Source: a virus
IMG/VR virus record: IMGVR_UViG_3300020442_000016
Span: 34,769 to 98,768 of that record
Direction: 5' to 3' (one strand)
Length of the DNA: 64,000 bases
Shown here: positions 58,101 to 64,000 of the stretch, piece by piece
Numbering within the stretch: position 1 is the stretch's first letter
How the letters are laid out: every line of letters starts with the position of its first letter
The notes under the pieces: generated by a model
The model's input: only the letters and a program-made list of their open reading frames with translations
What the model was told of the DNA's origin: nothing
Database searches by the model: none
Made by a program: the position numbers and the translations under genes

Positions 58101-59398
58101 CTACTGCTGCTCCTACATATTCAAATGATGATAAGGAAGTCTTGGTGTATCACAGAAACCACTGTATGCATCAACGCACAAACAACGTAGAGGTTTCTGG
58201 AATTGTTTCTGAGATCCCTTCTACTACTTTGACTTCTACTCTGTCAGTTGGTGCTGGTAGTATTCAGGTGCAGGATGCTTCTGCATTCCATACGATTATT
58301 AATGGCACAGGAATTGGTAACTTGAATCCTGGCTTTATTAAGATCGGCACAGAAATTATTAAATACTCTGCTATTTCTACTAGCGGACAAACCATTACAG
58401 TTGCAACTTCTGGTAGAGGATCTAACTCTACTGCTGAGCAAGAGCATCCCTCTGGCACAGTTGTTGAATGTTACAACCTTGATGGTATTCCTCTGACAGA
58501 AATCAATAAGGTCCATACCAGCATTTCTTGCCCATGGTTGGATACTTATATGTTGCACGTTGATAGTGTTGCAACAAATGGAATTCGTGCAGGTGGCACA
58601 GGCGTTATTGCTTCTCAGAATGTCCAGTATGAGACTTTGACACCTACTGTCTCCACCATGAATCTCCCAGAGACTAATATTCTTGCTCGTGTAAATACTA
58701 CTACGGGCACGTCAATCGGTGATGGATCTACCACCATCGACCAAGCGTCCTTTGTTAACAATGGCACATACGAGGATGTTGTCCTCAATGAGCAAAATAG
58801 ATTCTACTCACCTCAGTTGATCTGCTCCAAGATTAACGAGCAAAACAAACTTGATGGTGGTAAGTCATTCAACATGATTATTGAGTTGTCTACTGATAAG
58901 GCATCTCTATCTCCATGTATTGACTTGGATCGTTGCTCTCTGATTACAACCACCAACCGTATCAATGCATGGCCAGGCGGTCCTGATCCTTATGGACAAC
59001 AGTCTAATATTGATAGGGATCAAGATGTTTCGACACTTCCTAATGGTGATCAAAACGACGCAGTATACATCACACGTCTCGCCCGCTTGGGTCAAGAGGC
59101 TAGATCTCTCAAGGTTGACTTCCAAGTCACCAGACATCCTGCTTCTGAAGTCCGCGTATACTACCGTGCATTCAAGATCGGTAATGCTACATCCAGCGAA
59201 GAGACAGGTTGGACTCTGTTAGGTCTGCCGACGAATTATGACTCTACTCCTTCCGAGGAAATTCTTTATAAGGATTATGCCTATGAAGCAAGAGGTCTTA
59301 ACTTCAACGCATTCCAAGTGAAGATCGTTATGAGATCTACTAACCAAGCAAGAGTACCTCTAATTGCTGATCTTCGTGCTACTGCTTTAGCTACTTAA
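52112..59398 (+). CDS. DUF4815 baseplate/tail protein (2428 aa)
   Basis: The N-terminal 350 residues are a clear DUF4815 domain: LNIAPYFDDFDKDKNFYRVLFRPGYP, ARELTTMQSILQNQVESIG, KEGAMVIPGQIGYD. This domain marks a phage baseplate protein in T4-like cyanophages and occupies the gp10 position. The rest contains three or more TSGARG/TSNA units (a G.t.ig.TSgArg...V... repeat at roughly 480, 880, 1545 and 1940) and a YDPLAQSFIVDEEGGIFLTGVDIFF core near residue 1660. It probably forms the outer baseplate and contacts the long fibres. It starts one base after gp8 and is followed by a sigma70-type promoter. Confidence 0.85.
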   Translation: MPQNTNLNIAPYFDDFDKDKNFYRVLFRPGYPIQARELTTMQSILQNQVESIGTHFFKEGAMVIPGQIGYDLNVQAVILQQSFLGVDVETYRTQLNGQIIEGITTGVKAKVLYSIPSTESERGYITLYVKYIDSGDTTSSESLKGFQPNEQLLAENEITFGTTLIEIGSPFAQLLPVDATAVASSAYINEGVYFIRGHFVDVPSSYLILEQYSNNPSYRVGLEVSESIITPEDDPSLNDNAAGTSNYSAPGGHRFRIRTSLVKKAINDETDKNFIELLRINNSKLEQFVNNTEYSELERSLARRTYEESGDYVIDTFDIKMREHLDDGFNNGVYRAGAQSREGNAASEDMLAIEVSPGRAYVKGYRTEFLVPQYVDAPKPRDFNSEENAIVSFNLGQFVKVYDVYGWPDLTGEGVTDAYQVLEMRDDWALNPGSSVSGRQIGRCRTIQIQEDQTGIYDLYMFDIQMYTAVNLAAGNQSVQVGDVIVGRTSNARGFVADAGSGNYFSLEQVSGKFVNGEVMERDGRVIGTLEAAWTFEPTDTRSCIGRNNSNQVIFGCNWLLNDQREIEATTVTLDQAAFTLTGFRTKFENDLRPGEVVTVSGTSAEGETSFRIERVDPQYIKTQSGNSHTGASYNVFDYATQVARVDPTLNKGSISNGEYSVLARLRPYIFQKDYQNGELTIDTPKTSMKSISDESFFVYRTFTNKTVVSGGVTVTLPESEQFASLDGENYVLTVLSESGSAYSVGQNLDIDALNDGGQLTVTFGASRQSITIDGLTNVQTVKLTALVSKNIVSKKIKTAAKMRAMKVVRTQNNNDQQKFGLAYGNLYGTRIEDREISFALNDVYKIHAIYESEDDNDAEAPFLTLQEATFFDSGSVVIGRTSGARGRVIQFINATLKLHIVALNEIPFLPGETIDGVDDDSQPLSAIIDDAEGSIGRGSKVITSQYELDPGQKAHFYDVCKITRIPGFTAPTRKLLVIFDYFIHESSGDYFAAQSYTGITFKEIPNYKLDGSINFLRDQLDFRPAVGELASGNGTIGAPYFVNCASLDFAARTFNTSGGTGGATIFDIMKVDTEFRMDYSYYLPRIDKLFITHDNKLQVVRGVSGEDLLPPEGIENAMLLAVLEHKPYNYDVERDTLIFPEIIRRYTMKDIGDLETRLTHVEYYTSLSLLEVQADNAKSYDDNGFDRLKNGYVVDDFTDHTIGDVLNVDYKCSMDFKEGLLRPAHYTTNVPLEFNASASNNVVRTESNMIFLPWQDVEIVKQPYASRTENVNPFNVFTFIGRVDLTPASDDWIDIERLPARVENVEGDFSAVARDLQIDQNGFAPIQWGSWQTNWTGESLQSSSSFQSRSGTYGIGRQLGRAGHGQRRQGLFYLHERRTYRVVNNQARQGIRTRVVPKIDRKSLGDTILSQTAIPWIRSRNIGFNVDRLKPRTRMYAFFDGVDVTNYITPKVIELIKNSSEDTRTNETPFVVGETVIGESSKCQLQVVAANDGYKTDPYGVGEATLPESYASQTPVLNIDLKALAETVNPNFFGNAQTGEVLVGQTSGARAVVKDRRLLSDNIGNLQGTFFIPSPKNDANPRWATGTRTFRFTTSNTNSRSPGEVDSSADTEYKATGTLQTVRENILAIRNAQIVRDTVTDERQVITTRTETRQVGWYDPLAQSFIVDEEGGIFLTGVDIFFNTKDSNIPISMQIRTMENGYPTKDILPFSDVTIDPSQVELSDNAAIPTRFTFQSPVYIKQSIEYCFVLLSDSNEYKVWISRMGDVEVSGTRTISDQPYAGVLFKSQNASTWTADQYEDLKFTIYRAEFTASIGNAVFNNAELGLGNGGVHNLIENPIQTLKPKQQLLLPTGTNNNFTIGARIIQTPSNAEGTIVEFDSTSDPEVITISDIVGSWQSGFLDANGNPFQGIKSSQSTATIVLSAIFNGVFEVNNTITGSTSNATAKVTNYDAGTQTLSVNFVDGAFDLADTLSEPGGTSATITSVTYAGDTYDTYPTAAPTYSNDDKEVLVYHRNHCMHQRTNNVEVSGIVSEIPSTTLTSTLSVGAGSIQVQDASAFHTIINGTGIGNLNPGFIKIGTEIIKYSAISTSGQTITVATSGRGSNSTAEQEHPSGTVVECYNLDGIPLTEINKVHTSISCPWLDTYMLHVDSVATNGIRAGGTGVIASQNVQYETLTPTVSTMNLPETNILARVNTTTGTSIGDGSTTIDQASFVNNGTYEDVVLNEQNRFYSPQLICSKINEQNKLDGGKSFNMIIELSTDKASLSPCIDLDRCSLITTTNRINAWPGGPDPYGQQSNIDRDQDVSTLPNGDQNDAVYITRLARLGQEARSLKVDFQVTRHPASEVRVYYRAFKIGNATSSEETGWTLLGLPTNYDSTPSEEILYKDYAYEARGLNFNAFQVKIVMRSTNQARVPLIADLRATALAT

Positions 59399-59405
59399 AG
59401 CTCCC

Positions 59406-59433
59406 TTGCAACCCTTACATGGTTGATTATAAT
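59406..59433 (+). promoter_or_regulatory. Sigma70-type promoter
   Basis: TTGCAA (59406-59411), 16 bases and a perfect TATAAT (59428-59433) precede the ATG at 59457. This is an early-type promoter inside the late structural region. Confidence 0.65.
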
Positions 59434-59456
59434 AATAATTGAGGCACTTGTCAAGT

Positions 59457-59713
59457 ATGGCACAAACCAACCCCTATGATCCAGATCTCATCCCCGTTGA
59501 GGGGAAAGATGGCTGGTATCGTGACCCATACTCCAATGCAATCGTGAATTGCAATAAAAGTGAGTATGATAAATATATGGCAGCGCATGATAAGCGCACC
59601 AAAAAAGATGAATCCTTCTCTACTTTACAAGATGAAGTAAAAGGGTTAAAATCTGAATTGAATGACATCAAACGTTTACTACACATTATTGCTAACGGAG
59701 ATCAATCTAAATG
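59457..59713 (+). CDS. Small coiled-coil hypothetical protein (85 aa)
   Basis: I start at the ATG at 59457 rather than 59439 because the promoter and leader place it directly downstream. The first 40 residues have a YRDPYSNAIVNCNKSEYDKYMAAH motif often seen in T4-like cyanophage small proteins; residues 50-80 are a coiled-coil helix (SFSTLQDEVKGLKSELND). The TGA of this gene overlaps the next ATG by ATGA. The function is unknown; it could be an assembly chaperone. Confidence 0.75.
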
Positions 59714-59920
59714 ACACTTGACGTACCTGAAACAATGGACCAATCAGAATTGCTTGAGCAATTCAAGACACGCTATCAGAATTTGGTAACTGAGAACCAG
59801 AAACTCCAAAAACAAATTCGTGATAATGAAGCAACAGCACTGAAACTCATGGGTGCTATTGAAACTCTTGAATATCTGGACAGTCCACCCGAGGACAAAA
59901 CTGAGGAAGCGGGTGAATAA
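59711..59920 (+). CDS. Small coiled-coil protein (69 aa)
   Basis: This is a 69-aa highly charged protein; residues 10-55 form a regular heptad coiled coil (LLEQFKTRYQNLVTENQKLQ), and the tail is acidic. It is coupled to the preceding gene by overlap, and a strong terminator follows it. It could oligomerise with its neighbour, but no family is recognised. Confidence 0.75.
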   Translation: MTLDVPETMDQSELLEQFKTRYQNLVTENQKLQKQIRDNEATALKLMGAIETLEYLDSPPEDKTEEAGE

Positions 59921-59927
59921 GATATAG

Positions 59928-59950
59928 CCCCCGTAAAGGGGGTTTTCTTA
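59928..59950 (+). terminator. Rho-independent terminator
   Basis: CCCCC (59928-59932) pairs with GGGGG (59938-59942) around a GTAAA loop, followed by TTTTCTTA. It ends the two small coiled-coil genes and directly precedes a late promoter. Confidence 0.85.
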
Positions 59951-59956
59951 TAGACA

Positions 59957-59964
59957 TATAAATA
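59957..59964 (+). promoter_or_regulatory. Perfect T4 late promoter box (TATAAATA)
   Basis: TATAAATA exactly matches the T4 late consensus and lies 42-49 bases before the ATG of the tail fibre gene at 60006, just after a terminator. Confidence 0.8.
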
Positions 59965-60005
59965 AACCAGCAGACAATGTGTGCAGTTGCAGGATCCTTT
60001 AAGCA

Positions 60006-63000
60006 ATGGCAAATAGAATACAACTAAGAAGAGACGGTGCTCAGCAATGGGCAAACGTCAACCCTATCCTTGCCCAAGGTGAATTGGGTATCGAGATCGA
60101 TACGTCGCGTATCAAAATCGGTGATGGCGTTACGCCGTGGAACTCGCTTAAATATGAGCGACCACTAGAAACCGAATCTAATACCGCCAACACTCTGGTA
60201 AAGAGGGATGCTGACGGTAACTTTGAGGCGGGTGCAATTACTGCATCGCTGATTGGTAATGCTGCGACTGCAACAAGACTGGCAAACTCCAGACAGATCC
60301 AACTGGGTGGTGACATGTCTGGTAGTGGCACGTTTGATGGATCCTCAAACCTGACCATTACTGCAGAATTGAATTATGTTACAACTCTGCCACACTATGA
60401 TCAGAATGATCTTGACGCACAAGGCACATATACAAAACTAACTATTGACTCTCGTGGTCGTATTGTTAACGCATTCAATCCCACGACTCTAAATGATTAT
60501 GGAATCATTGACGCGCAACCTCTTGATAGCGATCTGACATCGGTTGCTAGTATGACCACTTTCGGTCTGATGTCTCGTCAGGCAGAAGGTAGTATTGTCA
60601 CTCGCACCATCACTGGTGGTAGTGGTCGTATTATTGTACAGAATGGTAACGCACAAACCAACAACCCCTTCCTTGATCTTGCTGATACAGCAGTTGTTGT
60701 TGGCACATATAACCCTGTAGGACTTGGAGATACCCCTCTTGTTTCTGTAGGCACAGGTTCTCAGACTGTTAATACTACAAACTTCACAGTTGACAGATAC
60801 GGTCGTTTGACTTATGCTCAAACCAGTCCTATCGCAACTGCAACGGAGGGAGCGAAGTCTGGCACATCTTTCACCACTTACGATAACGCTGTTGCGTATC
60901 CTAGATTTTCAAAGATTATTGCTCCTAATGGTAGAGTATATCAAGCTGCTATTCGGGATGTCGGAGCAGGTCTCGGCGCACCAACGCACAACACAAACAA
61001 TGGTGATGCAGACGATCAAGGTGGATGGAGAGATCTGGGTGCTGATTCCGTCGAGCAAAAGGGTCTTGCGAGTTTCGACCAAGAAGACTTTGATGTAGAT
61101 GACAACGGTCATGTAACGATTGCTGCAGACGCAATCGAAAATACTCAGTTACAATCTGCTGGTAAACTTATGTTTACCGACCAAGCAGCAACTGAAGAGT
61201 TTATTCTCGACAAAGAGCGCACAACTGACAATGCCTATCATGGCATCACTAAAGTAAACCATGTTAACATCAACAACCGCACTGGTAATTCTGTTTTCAG
61301 AGTTGTTGGCTACGATACTTCTGAGTATCCCTTCCAACCTTCCATCCTGTCGCAGGGTAATTCTTACCCCGCTGTTACTGCTGATGATGCTAACGGCAAT
61401 GGGAGCGCCACAAGCGGTTCTTCTCTTACTGGCGCTGTTGACATTAATCTTGACACTACCCTTTCTGGTAATCTTACCCTCGACGTTGCAAAAGCCGATC
61501 AATTCATAAAGAGGACTAGCGGCAATCTTGAGGTTGCTCTAGAGATTAATGAAACTAACAACCGCTCGATGGATGTTAATGTCACCAACGCAGGTTCTGG
61601 TGATGCAACATTCAATCTGACTGTTGATCAAGATATTACTATTAACGTTACCGATGTTGATCATCGCGTTAACGTAGAAGACTTCCACATTCAGGATAAT
61701 GTGTTGTCAACCACCAATTCCATCATGGTGCTTGACCCTGCTGATGACGATGACATTAGTGGCACAGTCCGTATCCGTGGAGACTTGACTGTTGATGGCA
61801 CCACGACTACAGTTAACTCAACTACAGTCACCATCGATGATGTCATTCTTACCTTGGGCGGAGACACAACACCAACGCTCGATGATGGAAAAGACAGAGG
61901 TGTTGAATTCCACTATTATGATTCACAAGCAAGAAAAGGATTCTTCGGGTGGGACGAAAATTACGCGGATGCTAACATATGGTCTGGCACTGGCGGGTAT
62001 AGGTTCCTCTACAACGCGACTAACACAAGCGAAGTTTATTCTGGTACTGACGCTCCTCTCATTGCTGGTAACCTCAGACTAACAACTAATACGTCTTCTA
62101 CTTGGAAGACACCTACAACTGGCACATTGGTAGTAACTGGTGGTGCAGGTATTTCTGAAAACCTCAACGTGGGTGGCACAACTCACCTGAATGGTAACGT
62201 TGAGATTGATGGCACACTTGATATTGATGCCAACTTTGCTATCAGAGATGGCAGCACTGATAAGTTTACTGTTGCTAGTGCTTCAGGTAATACTGTTATT
62301 GAAGGCACACTGGATGTCCAGCTGGAAACTGAAATTACAGATAACCTAATTGTAAGAGCAGATAATAAAGTATTTGATATTAAGACAGATGCTGGCGTAT
62401 CTAAGTTTACTGTAGATACCGATAATGGTAACACTGTCATTGAAGGCACAGTTAATGTCAAGCAAGGCGTTGACTTTGATAGCACACTGAATGTCGATAG
62501 TGATGTAACCTTCAACGCAACATTGGATGTTGACGATGATGCTACATTCCACAACGACATTACACTTGATACCACTGGTAAATTCTTTACAATTACCAAT
62601 GGTAGTAGTCAGACTTTCCGTGTAACATCGACAAATGGTAACACAGATATTGAAGGTAGTCTTAATGTTGGCGGCATCAACACTTTTGAGCGCACTAACA
62701 ATATCGTTATTGCTGAAACTACAGACGATATCACATTAAGCAGTGTAGGTAACGCTACCTTTGCTGGTGGTGTAAACATCGATAAGGATGTAAGAATCGG
62801 CACCGATCTGTACGTGGCCGATCGTTTAGTCGTCAAAGACGCTGGCACAGCACGCACACGTCCTTCACTTCTCAACAACGTTGATGTCCTGTATCGCACC
62901 TATCTGGGTGGTGGCGCAGCACACAATGCAGACTTTGCTGATGATCCTGATGCTCAACTTAGAGTTGCAGGTGGTGTAGGTATTGTCCAAGACTTGTATG

Positions 63001-64000
63001 TTGGTGACGATTTCTATATTGGTAAGGTTTCTAATACAGACACTATTGAATTCCAAGTCCTTGGTGAGTCTGGTGCTACTACAATCGGTCGTGTTGGACA
63101 GGGTGGCACAACAGATGGATCACTTACAGTCCACGGTGATGTCACATTTAACCGTGATGTCACATTTAATGGTGACGCTCTAACCTTTGGTGTTGATGCA
63201 ACTGATGTATTGACAGTCAATGCTATCTCCACATTCACTGACAACGTTACTGTTAACGGTGACTTGGATGTTGATGGTAATACCGTTATTGAAGGTAACC
63301 TGACTGTTAACGGCACAACTACAACTATTAACTCTACAACTCAGACTCTGGACGATCCCGTCTTTACTCTGGGTGGCGATACTGCTCCTTCTCAGGCAGA
63401 TGCTAAGGATAGAGGTATTGAGTTTAGATATTATTCTGGCAGCGCACAGATTGGTTTCTTTGGTTGGGATAACTCTGCTGGTCGCTATGCTTTCTATCAT
63501 GGGGCGACTAATTCTTCAGAGGCATTCTCTGGCACACGCTCTGGTATTGACGCTGGATCACTCAAACTATTTGATACAACCAATTCCACATCAGCATCTA
63601 CAGGTGCACTGATTGTTGGTGGTGGTGTTGGTATTGGTCTAGACCTTACTGTTGGTGATGATCTTATTGTTACCGATGACGGTAGTTTCGGTGGCAACGT
63701 AGATATTACTGGCACATTAGATGTCACTAATGACCTTGCAGTCAACGGTAATAAATTTACTGTTGTTGCCAGCAACGGTAACACATATGTTGCAGGCACT
63801 TTCCAAGTTGATGGTAACTCTACCATTGGTAATGCTGGATCTGATAACCACATTGTTACTGGCACAGTAACATTCAACCAAGCAATTACATCTACTGACA
63901 TCACTGCTGATCAGATTGAGATTGGTGTTGATGGTCCTACTGAAATCAGCACTACTTCTGGTAACCTGATTCTTGATTCTGATGGCGGCACTGTCAACAT
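60006..64000 (+). CDS. Long tail-fibre protein with Mtd-like N-terminus (partial, runs off the window)
   Basis: The frame is open from the ATG at 60006 to the window end (at least 1331 codons) with no stop. The first 50 residues (NRIQLRRDGAQQWANVNPILAQGELG..., ...KIGDGVTPWNSL) match the Mtd_N type N-terminal domain found at the base of phage fibres. The remainder is a series of beta units (VNGNLTV, LTVDG, GDVTFN, NTVIEGN) typical of triple-stranded fibres, interrupted by two longer modules near 61795 and 63310 (TTTTVNSTT..., LGGDTTP..., GFFGWDEN). It would be trimeric. The receptor-binding tip lies beyond the window. Confidence 0.88.
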   Translation, partial: MANRIQLRRDGAQQWANVNPILAQGELGIEIDTSRIKIGDGVTPWNSLKYERPLETESNTANTLVKRDADGNFEAGAITASLIGNAATATRLANSRQIQLGGDMSGSGTFDGSSNLTITAELNYVTTLPHYDQNDLDAQGTYTKLTIDSRGRIVNAFNPTTLNDYGIIDAQPLDSDLTSVASMTTFGLMSRQAEGSIVTRTITGGSGRIIVQNGNAQTNNPFLDLADTAVVVGTYNPVGLGDTPLVSVGTGSQTVNTTNFTVDRYGRLTYAQTSPIATATEGAKSGTSFTTYDNAVAYPRFSKIIAPNGRVYQAAIRDVGAGLGAPTHNTNNGDADDQGGWRDLGADSVEQKGLASFDQEDFDVDDNGHVTIAADAIENTQLQSAGKLMFTDQAATEEFILDKERTTDNAYHGITKVNHVNINNRTGNSVFRVVGYDTSEYPFQPSILSQGNSYPAVTADDANGNGSATSGSSLTGAVDINLDTTLSGNLTLDVAKADQFIKRTSGNLEVALEINETNNRSMDVNVTNAGSGDATFNLTVDQDITINVTDVDHRVNVEDFHIQDNVLSTTNSIMVLDPADDDDISGTVRIRGDLTVDGTTTTVNSTTVTIDDVILTLGGDTTPTLDDGKDRGVEFHYYDSQARKGFFGWDENYADANIWSGTGGYRFLYNATNTSEVYSGTDAPLIAGNLRLTTNTSSTWKTPTTGTLVVTGGAGISENLNVGGTTHLNGNVEIDGTLDIDANFAIRDGSTDKFTVASASGNTVIEGTLDVQLETEITDNLIVRADNKVFDIKTDAGVSKFTVDTDNGNTVIEGTVNVKQGVDFDSTLNVDSDVTFNATLDVDDDATFHNDITLDTTGKFFTITNGSSQTFRVTSTNGNTDIEGSLNVGGINTFERTNNIVIAETTDDITLSSVGNATFAGGVNIDKDVRIGTDLYVADRLVVKDAGTARTRPSLLNNVDVLYRTYLGGGAAHNADFADDPDAQLRVAGGVGIVQDLYVGDDFYIGKVSNTDTIEFQVLGESGATTIGRVGQGGTTDGSLTVHGDVTFNRDVTFNGDALTFGVDATDVLTVNAISTFTDNVTVNGDLDVDGNTVIEGNLTVNGTTTTINSTTQTLDDPVFTLGGDTAPSQADAKDRGIEFRYYSGSAQIGFFGWDNSAGRYAFYHGATNSSEAFSGTRSGIDAGSLKLFDTTNSTSASTGALIVGGGVGIGLDLTVGDDLIVTDDGSFGGNVDITGTLDVTNDLAVNGNKFTVVASNGNTYVAGTFQVDGNSTIGNAGSDNHIVTGTVTFNQAITSTDITADQIEIGVDGPTEISTTSGNLILDSDGGTVN
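61795..62140 (+). repeat. Duplicated fibre module, copy 1 of 2
   Basis: Sequence of the form 'TTTTVNST.T.ldD...TLGGDT.P...D.KDRGvEF.YY...a..GFFGWD...Y.F...AT..SE..SGT...i.aG.L.L.....S...TGaLvV.GG.GI..nl.vG' recurs about 1510 bases later at 63310-63640. The two copies match at amino-acid level along their whole length. Confidence 0.7.

Noticed and set aside
60006-64000. Diversity-generating retroelement linked to the Mtd-like fibre
   Set aside because: The N-terminal similarity is only to the generic Mtd_N attachment domain; no reverse transcriptase, template repeat or variable region is visible in the window.

Overview
The window looks like part of the genome of a T4-like myovirus of marine cyanobacteria (Synechococcus or Prochlorococcus). 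Every gene I can support is on the + strand, tightly packed, often with ATGA or longer overlaps. The phage assignment rests on a T4-type baseplate block (gp25, gp6, then gp8 and a DUF4815 protein), T4-late-type ATAAATA boxes, sigma70-type early promoters in front of many very small genes, and a flavin halogenase of the kind known from cyanophage Syn10 (VirX1). The cyanobacterial host is supported by three perfect copies of the cyanobacterial DnaA box at 15.2-15.6 kb. Species-level identity cannot be read from the sequence alone.

Layout. (1) 1-5356: an overlapping operon with a 5'-truncated flavin-dependent halogenase, two uncharacterised proteins, three 2OG-Fe(II) oxygenases and a JmjC/cupin-type oxygenase; a sixth oxygenase-fold protein is separate at 13683. 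(2) 5416-7210: two small genes, a strong terminator, and an SF2 DEAH helicase whose promoter -35 box sits inside the terminator hairpin. (3) 7287-8712: a terminator/promoter-bounded pair, a 200-aa protein with a PD-(D/E)xK-like motif overlapping a beta-class DNA methyltransferase with TSPPY. I read this as a possible phage-borne restriction-modification pair, the most unusual system-level candidate here. (4) 8709-16399: about 30 small early-type genes in short promoter-led cassettes, including several tiny membrane proteins, plus an AT-rich 257-bp gap with an 11-bp inverted repeat made of DnaA boxes. (5) 16386-21994: NlpC/P60-like protein, AbrB-like protein, a 1197-aa virion protein with DUF5648-like motifs, a probable PAAR-like protein and small proteins. 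(6) 21995-59398: baseplate and tail structural genes, including a single 20.6-kb gene (6862 aa), a YHYH/Ig-like protein, a protein with a cupredoxin-like copper motif, gp8 and a 2428-aa DUF4815 protein. (7) 59457-64000: two small coiled-coil proteins, a terminator, a perfect TATAAATA late promoter and the start of a long repetitive tail fibre with an Mtd-like N-terminus that runs off the window.

How it works together. The late block builds the baseplate and the surface-exposed adhesive structures. Many of these share mosaic modules: GGxGY beta repeats, YHYH, LamG-like, chitin-binding-like, Ig-like and cupredoxin-like domains. The early block holds replication/host-takeover type genes, with host-like promoters and possible DnaA-binding sites. 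The halogenase/oxygenase operon and the nuclease/methylase pair are accessory cargo. No stretch longer than about 260 bases lacks a gene. I saw no tRNA, rRNA, CRISPR array or insertion sequence.
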